Assembly: GCA_026014615.1 (NCBI GenBank)
Contig: JAOZHZ010000004.1
Coordinates: 310,001 to 374,000 of the forward strand
Direction of reading: 5' to 3'
Length of the DNA stretch: 64,000 nucleotides
From: Candidatus Bathyarchaeota archaeon
Lineage (GTDB): Archaea; Thermoproteota; Bathyarchaeia; Bathyarchaeales; Bathycorpusculaceae
The notes below the pieces were generated by a model. It was not told where the DNA came from. It ran no database searches and worked only from the letters and a program-made list of their open reading frames with translations. Positions within the stretch are counted from its first letter, which is position 1. Each line of letters begins with the position of its first letter. This document shows, in pieces, positions 1 to 8,523 of this stretch. The position numbers were made by a program, and so were the translations under genes.

Positions 1-24
1 AGGCGTGAACTTCTGTTATATGGC

Positions 25-180
25 TCATTTTTGTTGTCCCCTCTTTTGTTTTTGTCGTGGTCTGTTCCAATATGGACTTTTGCAGCTAGGACACACTTTG
101 GGTTCTTGTTCCGTGGTCCTTGGTAGCCAAATGTGACCACAGCGTTCACATTTGTAAGCTTCGACCTGAACTTTTCCCAT
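25..180 (-). CDS. Small zinc-ribbon protein (51 aa)
   Basis: Not in the ORF track. Reverse-strand translation MGKVQVEAYKCERCGHIWLPRTTEQEPKVCPSCKSPYWNRPRQKQKRGQQK, ATG start, TGA stop, two CxxC pairs. Confidence 0.75.
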   Translation of the reverse strand: MGKVQVEAYKCERCGHIWLPRTTEQEPKVCPSCKSPYWNRPRQKQKRGQQK

Positions 181-295
181 ACCTTTCACTATTATAGTAG
201 TTGTATATTAGTTTTAGTATATTAACTTTAGTATATTACCACAAAGCTTTAATGTTATATACCTATTAGTAATATACTACAAGGCATATAGTAAA

Positions 296-1426
296 ATGAA
301 CGCAATGATGACCCCAAGAGAAACACGTGGTTTACAGATTGCGGAAGCAAAAGAATCTCAAATAACATGTGTAGAAGAGAACTTTTACACCGTAAAATCT
401 CAATTTGGGAATGGCGAGTACGCTGTTTCCAAAGTCAACGGCGAATGGATATGCGAATGCCCCGACAACAAATACCGAAACGTTAAATGCAAACACATCC
501 ACGCTATAATTATCTCCCAATCCCTAAAGGTAGAAGTTAAAAAGAATGTCGTTATCGCGCCGCTGAGCAACTCAAAATGCGTTTTCTGCGGTTCAGAACA
601 CATCGTTGAAGATGCAGTTCGCCACAATAAAAAATACGACATTCAGCGTTATCTTTGCAAGTCATGTGGCAAACGATTCTCAATTAACGTTGGTTTTGAG
701 GGAATGAAGGCTTCGCCTCAGGTTATCACTTCAGCCATGCAACTGTACTTCACAGGTGAATCCCTAAGAAACGTTCAGAAGTTCCTTAAACTCCAAGGCG
801 TACAGATAAGCCATGTTGCGGTTTTGAAGTGGATAAAGAAGTACACCACGTTGATGACGCAGTACCTTTCACAGATAAAGCCCAACGTAAGTGACACATG
901 GAGAGCAGATGAATTATACGTAAAAATCAACGGGAACCTAAAGTACCTCTTCGCCATGATGGACGACCAAACCCGTTTCTGGATAGCTCAAGAAGTCGCA
1001 GAGAGCAAAGATAAACATGACGCAAGAAACCTTCTGCGCATGGCTAAGGAAGTCGCTGGAAAGAAACCCATGACCTTCATAACAGACGGATTACCTTCTT
1101 ATCATAACGCTTACAAAAAGGAGTTCTGGACGCTAAAGGGACCAAGAACAGAGCACATCCGACACATCACCCTAAAAGGCGACAGGAACAATAACAAGAT
1201 GGAGCGCATGAATGGTGAAGTTCGTGACCGTGAGAAGGTTATGAGGGGATTAAAAAAAGACGAAACTGCCGTCTTGCAAGGATACCAACTTTATCATAAC
1301 TACATTCGACCCCATGAAGGCTTAAGTGGCAAAACCCCTGCTGAAGCTTGCGGAATAAAGGTCGAAGGCGTGAACAAGTGGAAAACATTAATAGAGAACG
1401 CTAGCCGAAGCAAACAGAGTATCTAA
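296..1426 (+). mobile_element. DDE transposase (IS6/IS240-like catalytic core) with N-terminal SWIM-type zinc finger
   Basis: CxCxn..CKH SWIM signature (CECPDNKYRNVKCKHIHA), a CxxC zinc ribbon, then a DDE core (WRADELYVKI...FAMMDDQTRFW...FITDGLPSY...NNKMERMNGEVRDREKVMRGLK). Confidence 0.85.
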
Positions 1427-1502
1427 GTATCCCGTAAACTTTTCTCTTATCAAGCGTTGATTTTATATAGGTAAAGTGCGTAAAACTGACTTTGTGGGCA
1501 AA

Positions 1503-1772
1503 ATGTTCACCATAAATTTATTCCAGATGTTTGGCACCGACACGTTACGCCATAGAGAAACTGCAAGAAAGGTAGTTGAAACGTTGCCCAAAGACTCAGA
1601 GCATTCGCCGATTATAATAGACTTCCAGAACATTGACTTTGCTTCTCGGTCTTTTTTACATGAACTGCTTTGTGATTTAGGCGATAGAACAGTTGACTTT
1701 GCAAACAGGAATGAAGAAGTATACCAACTGACGGAAATAATACTGAAAAAAGGCGTATACATTAACTGCTAG
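1503..1772 (+). CDS. STAS-like domain protein (DUF4325-type)
   Basis: MFTINLFQMFGTDTLRHRETARKVVETLPKDSEHSPIIIDFQNIDFASRSFLHEL resembles DUF4325. The track ORF starts at GTG 1476; ATG 1503 fits the family better. Confidence 0.7.
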   Translation: MFTINLFQMFGTDTLRHRETARKVVETLPKDSEHSPIIIDFQNIDFASRSFLHELLCDLGDRTVDFANRNEEVYQLTEIILKKGVYINC

Positions 1773-1777
1773 CCAGA

Positions 1778-2641
1778 CTACATAATGTAGTTGTACATGT
1801 TAACATCTTTTACGTTAAAGTTGATGCAGACTACTGCCCCTCTCCAATAGGCATCTATCAGAATTTCTTTTCGTTTATCCCCTTTGTAGTATATTATGGA
1901 GTCGCCTGACATTATGATAAGTTTTCCTCCATAGCCTCGAAGGAAGAGGTTTGCTATATTGGGTATTCCTGTTCCACGTGCATTGCTTTTTTTCTTAGCT
2001 GACTTTGAAGATTTGCCGTCTAAAGCGTTCTTTATTGCTTGAGCGTCTGTTTCTACTTCAAACGCCGTTCCGTCATACGATTCTTTGTATCCTATTCCAT
2101 TGTCGGCTATTACTATCTCACACGTTTTACTGTTGGAGCCTTGGTAGTATTGGGCAAGAATCCAGTAGTGGTCGATTTTGGCATGTTCGTTGACGTTGTT
2201 TACTAGCTCACTTGTCAAGTATTTTACGTTGTTTTTGTACCAGCCAGCATGTTGTATGTTTGCTTGTGATAAAATTCTTTCTTCATACTGTCCTAGTACG
2301 TTGTCGTTTTCAAATGGTGGCAGTTTTGTTATTGGGAGATAATGTTTTTCGTTGTTCGGAAGGCATGTAACGCCTTGTTGAAATTTAATTGTGTCTAGGT
2401 AACTACAAGCATCACGAGTTGGGTCTTCTGTACAGTTCACTGTGAGACCGTTATGGTTGGCATAAACTGTGAGAGGGAGAATGGATAAGGGAGTTACAAA
2501 TTTGACTGTTGATAATTCAACTTCTCGTTTGCCCTTCAGCAAAGCTTTTTCCATTTCTGCAAGGTTATTTGCAACTTCATCCAATCTTTCAGAGATGCCG
2601 AAAGGCTTTGCTTGAATTTCCATAGCTCCGCTTTTATGCAT
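1778..2641 (-). CDS. GHKL (HATPase_c-like) ATPase domain protein
   Basis: N-box-like ELVNNVNEHA, G1-like IADNGIGY, G2-like ARGTGIPNIANLFLRGYGGKLIIMS. Confidence 0.75.
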   Translation of the reverse strand: MHKSGAMEIQAKPFGISERLDEVANNLAEMEKALLKGKREVELSTVKFVTPLSILPLTVYANHNGLTVNCTEDPTRDACSYLDTIKFQQGVTCLPNNEKHYLPITKLPPFENDNVLGQYEERILSQANIQHAGWYKNNVKYLTSELVNNVNEHAKIDHYWILAQYYQGSNSKTCEIVIADNGIGYKESYDGTAFEVETDAQAIKNALDGKSSKSAKKKSNARGTGIPNIANLFLRGYGGKLIIMSGDSIIYYKGDKRKEILIDAYWRGAVVCINFNVKDVNMYNYIM

Positions 2642-2944
2642 AAGTAATATTTAAAATAATTTTAACAAGTGGCAATTGGAGTATCACCCGACTGTTAACA
2701 CCTCTCTTCAGACCCCTTGTTTTGTCACCCGAGAGTTAACACTCTTCTCCATCGCCTATGAAGTTAACAGAACCCAAAAGGGCAAATGTTAAAAGAAAAT
2801 GCATTACCACCAGAACCAACCAATACGAAGAATCAGGAAAAAAGAAAGACATACACATAACATTGCTCTAAAAAATTACAGTACGGGTCAGTTAAAGCGA
2901 AGAGAATAATATTCAAGTATGGAAAAAATCGGGGGAGGTTATTC

Positions 2945-4261
2945 ATGTATAACCCATTTGATGAAAAAATCGAGAATCTAAAACTTCAAGATATTAAAGC
3001 CCTTAGAGAAAAACAAGTGACAGAAGGATTCTATATAGAATATAAGTCAACTTTCACAACAACATTAAAGATTGCTCGGTCTATAGCATCTTTCGCAAAC
3101 ACACATGGCGGATGGTATTTCATAGGCATTGAATCAGATCAATCAAATCTTCCAACTACTTTTCCAGGTTTTGATTTAAAAGAACACCCCAAGCCGTTAG
3201 AGCATATACGGGACATCATCAAAGACAATATAGACCCTTTTCCAATATATTATTCTAAGCTAATCGAAGTTGAAACTGGAAAAGCAATAGTGGTTCTTGA
3301 AATTCCAGAAAGCGATGAGCCTCCGCATATAACTAAAGATGGCAGGATTTACAGAAGGAATTCGGCGGGTTCTGACCCCGTTGCTGAAAACAACAGATAT
3401 GTTATAGATGGCTTATATGAAAAAGCTAACAACATCGACAAAAAAATCGAAAGATTCTGTTGCAGACAAATCGCGATCTCAAGAGGTGAAGAAAAAAACA
3501 GTTGGATGGAAGTATATTTAATGCCTTATCCGCTTAACAGAATGGAAATTGATAGCTTTTTTAAAACAAAATTTATTGATGATTTAAAAGTAAAAATGAA
3601 TGGCGTTACTAAAATTGAATTCTCAGCTAATGCACACCTTTCAGCAAGCATTCCATTTAACTGCACAAGTGCGTCATACTCTTCAGTAATCTTCAGACAG
3701 GCAAACACAGGGGGATTAGCACACATGGGTCTAACGTTTGAATTATATAGAAATGGAAATGCAAAAATCATTATTCCATATCAATCCATTCCCAGTGGTA
3801 ATACTCAAAGTAAAAGTCCAGCTTGGGAAAAAATGATCTCATGCCTAAAAGACGAGGACATAAGGTTATTCACAATTATCGATGGATTTAAAGCTCTGAG
3901 CATTTTTGTTTGTCTTCTTCAGCACTATATAGACATAATTAAATCACAAAATTGGAAAGGCAAAATTTTGTTAGCTTACAGACTCGAAAACACTTGGAGA
4001 ACAATCCTATTTTTTAATTCAAATAACATGATTGAGCACATTGAAAAATACGGTGTTTCAGTATGCCAAAAAGACAACGCTTGGATACCAACAAGGTTGA
4101 GAAAGGAGTACATGATAGAAGAAATCCCAGAAAACTGCATTTTTTGGCTTTCCCAGTTTATGATAATTTCATCTCATTTTGGATTTTTCCCTGGTGAAGG
4201 CAGAGCGTTTGTTAAAGAATGGATAACCAGTTTTTCTAAAAATGGCGATGACACGCCCTAA
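2945..4261 (+). CDS. AlbA_2 (Schlafen-type) putative DNA/RNA-binding domain protein
   Basis: N-terminal EFYxEYKSTF...IARSIASFANTHGGWYFIGIESD...RDIIKDNIDPFP...VVLEIPESDEPPHITKDGRIYRRNSAGSDP is typical of AlbA_2; C-terminal ~250 aa not recognised. Confidence 0.8.
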   Translation: MYNPFDEKIENLKLQDIKALREKQVTEGFYIEYKSTFTTTLKIARSIASFANTHGGWYFIGIESDQSNLPTTFPGFDLKEHPKPLEHIRDIIKDNIDPFPIYYSKLIEVETGKAIVVLEIPESDEPPHITKDGRIYRRNSAGSDPVAENNRYVIDGLYEKANNIDKKIERFCCRQIAISRGEEKNSWMEVYLMPYPLNRMEIDSFFKTKFIDDLKVKMNGVTKIEFSANAHLSASIPFNCTSASYSSVIFRQANTGGLAHMGLTFELYRNGNAKIIIPYQSIPSGNTQSKSPAWEKMISCLKDEDIRLFTIIDGFKALSIFVCLLQHYIDIIKSQNWKGKILLAYRLENTWRTILFFNSNNMIEHIEKYGVSVCQKDNAWIPTRLRKEYMIEEIPENCIFWLSQFMIISSHFGFFPGEGRAFVKEWITSFSKNGDDTP

Positions 4262-4328
4262 AAAAGCTGTTTTACCACAAGCAGAGACCAAAGAAACTCC
4301 GCACGATAAAACAGCAGAGTTCCACTTT

Positions 4329-4346
4329 ACAAATTTATAAATTTGT
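4329..4346. promoter_or_regulatory. Perfect 18-bp palindrome ACAAATTTATAAATTTGT upstream of the terminase cassette
   Basis: Read directly; a further ATAAATTT half-site follows at about 4353-4360. Confidence 0.5.
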
Positions 4347-4412
4347 GAATTGATAAATTTCGCGACAGTTTAAAAGTTTCTTTTGGTGTTTTGTTTCTTT
4401 TGTGGAATCATA

Positions 4413-4811
4413 ATGAAAGAAATTCCAAGCCAAATTAAAAACTTAACCGCTGGAGACCTCGTCCAAGTTGAATGGACAGACGCATCTATCGGTAAGAGCC
4501 TTAGTAATGGGTTGGGCGGCATTGATGTGCCCGTCAAGAGTTGGGGTATCTATATTGGTGTGTTGGGGCAGAAGCGTCGGCATGTGATTTTGGCGCAGAA
4601 CGCTTTTCGCTACAGTGACGGACTCTACGACATCGACTACACTGCAGTGCCTGTGCCGTGGACCACCAACGCCACCGTGCTGGCGAAGGGGCATGTCAGC
4701 GGGGAGGAAGCCAAAGTGCTGCTACACAGCTTCACCATCAACGAGAAGGCCAAGTCGGAGACGCACACTTTGGGGCGGTGTCTGCGTCAGAGGAGGCTGC
4801 GTAACCATTGA
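4413..4811 (+). CDS. Hypothetical protein, first gene of TerL cassette
   Basis: ATG 4413 (MKEIPSQIKNLTAGDLVQVEWTDASIG...); stop overlaps start of next ORF (ATTGACGG). Confidence 0.65.
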   Translation: MKEIPSQIKNLTAGDLVQVEWTDASIGKSLSNGLGGIDVPVKSWGIYIGVLGQKRRHVILAQNAFRYSDGLYDIDYTAVPVPWTTNATVLAKGHVSGEEAKVLLHSFTINEKAKSETHTLGRCLRQRRLRNH

Positions 4812-5056
4812 CGGACTGGGTCAAACGGGCACTAACGCGACGCAAAAAGCCCTCAACGGGAAAGCGTGCCAGAGAGGAGGAGCCGAGCCCGAGGCTGGTG
4901 TTAGGCGTCAAATTCGCCATAACCTTCACCTTCAGCCTCTCAGCCATCGAAATCGCCCACCTCGCCCTGATAGGAACATGGAACAGCGAAGTCTTTGCCG
5001 CAATAACTGGGCTATCGGGTACGATTATGGGAATTTTGATTTCGCAAAAAACGTAG
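4808..5056 (+). CDS. Small membrane protein in TerL cassette
   Basis: Basic N-terminus then hydrophobic segments (LVLGVKFAITFTFSLSAIEIAHLALIG; VFAAITGLSGTIMGILI); overlaps upstream gene. Confidence 0.6.
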   Translation: MTDWVKRALTRRKKPSTGKRAREEEPSPRLVLGVKFAITFTFSLSAIEIAHLALIGTWNSEVFAAITGLSGTIMGILISQKT

Positions 5057-5071
5057 GGTGGAGGGTCGCTA

Positions 5072-5407
5072 TTGGTTAAAATTCCACGCAATAGCATGTT
5101 GAAAAACCGCGTTAGAAAACTTCGAACAGAAGTCAAGGTAGACACGCAAAAAATCCGTGATGACGCAATAAAAAGCCTTCAGGAACTTTTCAAGCTCGCA
5201 AAAGCACAAGCACAAGACGAGAAAGTGAAGCTGAAACAAAGGGAGTCATGGGCGCGAGTAGCCGCGTACATCTGCCAAATCATGAACGGCATCGCAACCC
5301 GAATCGATGAACAACAAATCGACAAAGACTTAGACAGACTGGAGGAACTAATCAACGAGGTCACAGCAAAAAATAAAACTCAGACAACTGGAACAGAAAA
5401 TCAATAG
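5072..5407 (+). CDS. Small charged, probably coiled-coil protein in TerL cassette
   Basis: TTG start after GGTGGAGGG; Lys/Glu/Gln-rich helical composition; directly precedes TerL. Confidence 0.55.
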   Translation: MVKIPRNSMLKNRVRKLRTEVKVDTQKIRDDAIKSLQELFKLAKAQAQDEKVKLKQRESWARVAAYICQIMNGIATRIDEQQIDKDLDRLEELINEVTAKNKTQTTGTENQ

Positions 5408-5438
5408 TACAGAAACGATAGAGTTCCCCAAAGAGCCA

Positions 5439-6785
5439 TTGCAGTTCTGCACGGAAAACATAGATTTTTACCCAACCGCCTATCAAGCCGAGCTTATTAA
5501 ACAGTTCAAGAACAACCAGTTTGTTGCGGCGCGGTGGGCACGACAGACAGGCAAAAGCCACACCATCAGCGCCCTGCTTTTGCATTACGCCTTAACCCAC
5601 CCCTACGTTAACGTGGGCATTGTGGGTCCCAGCTGGAGACAAACCAAACTTGTAATCAAACACATTAACGGGTTTCTCAAAAAACTCCCCCACGCCAGCG
5701 GAAGACCACAAAAAACCGCCGTCTCCCTCACCAACGGCAGCACCATCGAAGCCTACCCGAATAACCCTGAAACCATCCGAGGCCCAACCCTGCACGTTGT
5801 TTACGCGGACGAATTCAACTTCATACCCAACGACGAAGAACTCTACGACGCCATCCTCTTCACGTTGGGAACCACCGACGGCAAATTCGTCTGCACCAGC
5901 ACCCCATGGCACACAGACAGCATTTTCCACAAAATCTTCCACGACACAGCCTACGCAGAATACGCCAAAAGCCACGTTACATGGGAACAAGCAACCGAAC
6001 CCCACGGACCCCTCAAACGGAGGATACTTAGCCGCATAAAACGGCAACTGGAAGGTGACCCCGCAAGATGGAAACGGGAAATGCAAGCCGAATGGGCAGA
6101 AAACGAAGCCGCCTACCTCAGCCAAGCCCTCATCGCAGGCTGCATCGACCACACCCTAGACTACACAGACTTTGAGACTGCTGTCAATGGCGACTTCTAC
6201 ATGGGACTGGACTTAGGCAAGCATCAGGACTACAGCGTCTTAGCCGCCATCAAAGTTGAAGAAGGCAAACTCAAACTGGTTCACATGCGCCGCTTCCCCC
6301 TCGAAACCCCCTACGCAAGTGTCATTGGCTACGTTAAAACCCTCAACGACCGATGGCAAAGCATCCACAAAATCTATGTGGACTGCAGCGGCGTTGGCGA
6401 CTACATAACTGAAGACATGCAAAACGCGGGCTTGTTTAACGTGGAAGGCGTCAAATTCACCGTGGAATCCAAGCAGACGATGGCACAGCACCTTAAACAA
6501 GCCATGACCGAAAAACGCCTCGGCATACCCTACGATAGCGAACTCATTGCCGAACTCAACGTGGAGCAGTATGAGTTGACTAAGGAGGGGAAAACGCGGT
6601 TTAGTCACCCGCAGGGCACGCATGATGACCGTTTCTGGGCGCTTGCCTTGGCAGCATACGCCACAAGAACCGAACCCGCGCCACGGCTGTGGGTGGTTGC
6701 CAAAGCCGCAAACGCCTGCAAAACCCGACTCCGCCAAATCCGCCAACAACTCGCCAAACACAAAGTACAAGGGCAAACAAGATGA
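5439..6785 (+). CDS. Phage-type terminase large subunit (TerL)-like protein
   Basis: Walker A-like AARWARQTGKSHT, Walker B LHVVYADEFNF, motif III-like CTSTPW, RNase H-fold nuclease start FYMGLDLGKHQDYSV and IYVDCSGVGDYI. The ORF track start of 5439 is used; the true start may differ. Confidence 0.88.
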   Translation: MQFCTENIDFYPTAYQAELIKQFKNNQFVAARWARQTGKSHTISALLLHYALTHPYVNVGIVGPSWRQTKLVIKHINGFLKKLPHASGRPQKTAVSLTNGSTIEAYPNNPETIRGPTLHVVYADEFNFIPNDEELYDAILFTLGTTDGKFVCTSTPWHTDSIFHKIFHDTAYAEYAKSHVTWEQATEPHGPLKRRILSRIKRQLEGDPARWKREMQAEWAENEAAYLSQALIAGCIDHTLDYTDFETAVNGDFYMGLDLGKHQDYSVLAAIKVEEGKLKLVHMRRFPLETPYASVIGYVKTLNDRWQSIHKIYVDCSGVGDYITEDMQNAGLFNVEGVKFTVESKQTMAQHLKQAMTEKRLGIPYDSELIAELNVEQYELTKEGKTRFSHPQGTHDDRFWALALAAYATRTEPAPRLWVVAKAANACKTRLRQIRQQLAKHKVQGQTR

Positions 6786-8227
6786 GACACAGACGCAAAG
6801 AAACCCTCCAAGTTACCAAGTTCAAGCGCACCTACAACCGACAAAACAGCACCTTCACGTTCGACATCAGCTACCAAACCGCCCCCACACTACGCACCGA
6901 ACGCACCCGCGAAGTCGCCGAAGCCTTCGGACTCGGAGAAGACCAGACACAGCAGTTCACCCTCTACGACAACGTCCAACTCAAAATCCGACCAACCGAC
7001 ATCGTGCTCATAACAGGTGATAGCGGCAGCGGAAAATCCGCCCTGCTCAAGGCTCTTAAAGCTGATTTAGCTGCAGAAGCCCAAGACACCAAAGACCTAA
7101 ACATCAACCCTGAAACGCCAATTATCGAAACCGTCGGCGAAAACACGCAGCAAGCGCTCGAAATCTTAAGCAGAGTTGGCTTAAACGACGCCTTCTTGTT
7201 CCTGCGCAGCTACCGCGAGTTGAGTGATGGGCAAAAGCATCGATACCAAATCGCAAAGCTAAGTCAAACAGGTGCGCATTGGTGGATTCTGGACGAATTT
7301 ACAAGCTCGTTGGACCGCGACACCGCAAAAATTGTTGCGTACAACTTGCAACGGCTGGCAAGAAAACTGGGCAAAGCCGTCATCGCCGCAACCACCCACA
7401 GCGACCTCCTCCGCGACTTAGCGCCTAACGTGCACATTCACAAACGCTATGGCAAACAAGTCACCCTCCGCTACCACCCAAGAGCCAAAGCATCAGCGTG
7501 CAGCTTAACCCGCCAAACCCGCATTCAGCAGGGAACAACTGCGGACTACAAAGCCTTAAGCCAATTTCACTACCGGACAGGACGCACACCGCCACCCAGA
7601 AAAATCTTTATCCTCAAACGCAAAACCGAAACCCTCGGCGCAGTAGTGTACAGTTACCCGTCGCCGTTGTGTTTTGGACGAAGCAAAGCATGGAAAGGCA
7701 CCTTCCAAGAGCTTCAACGGAACATGAGTATAATCAGCCGTGTCGTGGTGCATCCCAAGTACCGCAGCATCGGTTTAGGAGAAAAACTCATCCGCGAAAC
7801 CCTGCCACATTGCGGCACAGACTGTGTGGAAGCCGTTGCGGTCATGGCAAAGTACAACCCGTTTTTCGAGAAGGCAGGGATGCAAAAAATATGTCAAAGC
7901 AAACCTTCCACGGCAGTTACCGAAGCCTTGACACATTTAGAAACGCTAGGTTTTGACACCGCACTTTTGGGCAGCACTGCGTACAACAAGAAACAGATTG
8001 CCCGTGTAGGTGAAGAAAAGATTCAGACTCTTCTTGAGAACCTGAGCCGAAAAGACGCTGCTGCAAGAAAACGCCTCGCCAGCCTACCCAGCCTCTACCC
8101 TAAACACACAGAATTCCAAACAAAAATCCGAAACGCAGACACCGCTGGCTTGTCAAAAATGCTCAAACGCCTAAGCTTTTTGGCTCAAATCAAAATCTAC
8201 TTGTTCTGGTCACGGCTCCAGCACTGA
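6782..8227 (+). CDS. ABC-type ATPase fused to GNAT-like acetyltransferase domain (COG2401-like)
   Basis: ATGA overlap with TerL stop. Walker A ITGDSGSGKSALLKAL, signature LSDGQKHR, Walker B WWILDEFTSSLD, H-loop ATTHSD; then GNAT-like SRVVVHPKYRSIGLGEKLI. ORF track start of 6689 lies inside TerL and is rejected. Confidence 0.8.
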   Translation: MRHRRKETLQVTKFKRTYNRQNSTFTFDISYQTAPTLRTERTREVAEAFGLGEDQTQQFTLYDNVQLKIRPTDIVLITGDSGSGKSALLKALKADLAAEAQDTKDLNINPETPIIETVGENTQQALEILSRVGLNDAFLFLRSYRELSDGQKHRYQIAKLSQTGAHWWILDEFTSSLDRDTAKIVAYNLQRLARKLGKAVIAATTHSDLLRDLAPNVHIHKRYGKQVTLRYHPRAKASACSLTRQTRIQQGTTADYKALSQFHYRTGRTPPPRKIFILKRKTETLGAVVYSYPSPLCFGRSKAWKGTFQELQRNMSIISRVVVHPKYRSIGLGEKLIRETLPHCGTDCVEAVAVMAKYNPFFEKAGMQKICQSKPSTAVTEALTHLETLGFDTALLGSTAYNKKQIARVGEEKIQTLLENLSRKDAAARKRLASLPSLYPKHTEFQTKIRNADTAGLSKMLKRLSFLAQIKIYLFWSRLQH

Positions 8228-8523
8228 AAAAAAGCTACAAACAACCAACACCAGAAGTCCACCAAAAGCAGCCCCCACTAACATTTACAACTCACTATTT
8301 CTCAAACACCACACAATAAAACCACAAAAAACTCGCCTTCTTGATCCATTTCTTTTATTATTTGCTAAACGTTTTTATACGCGTGCAGGAACTTTTGCTA
8401 CATCACACTAACTCATGTAACAACAGGAAGCTCCCATCAGAAGCTTTTTTGACAGATGCATGAAACGTTTGTGATAGGAGAATACAAGAAACGTTAGAAG
8501 TACAATCATTCCAAGACCTACCA

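Noticed and set aside
4615-5145. Alternative-frame ORFs 4615..5079 (+) and 4738..5145 (-)
   Set aside because: They overlap two better-supported consecutive ORFs (4413..4811, 4808..5056) and have low-plausibility composition.
5592-7020. Large antisense or alternative-frame ORFs over TerL and ABC genes (5592..6152, 6240..6776, 6622..7020)
   Set aside because: Composition is skewed and the opposite frame carries clear conserved TerL/ABC motifs.
4413-8227. Ordinary complete prophage
   Set aside because: No portal, capsid, protease, tail, integrase or replication genes were recognised beside TerL; flanks are housekeeping or unrelated accessory genes.
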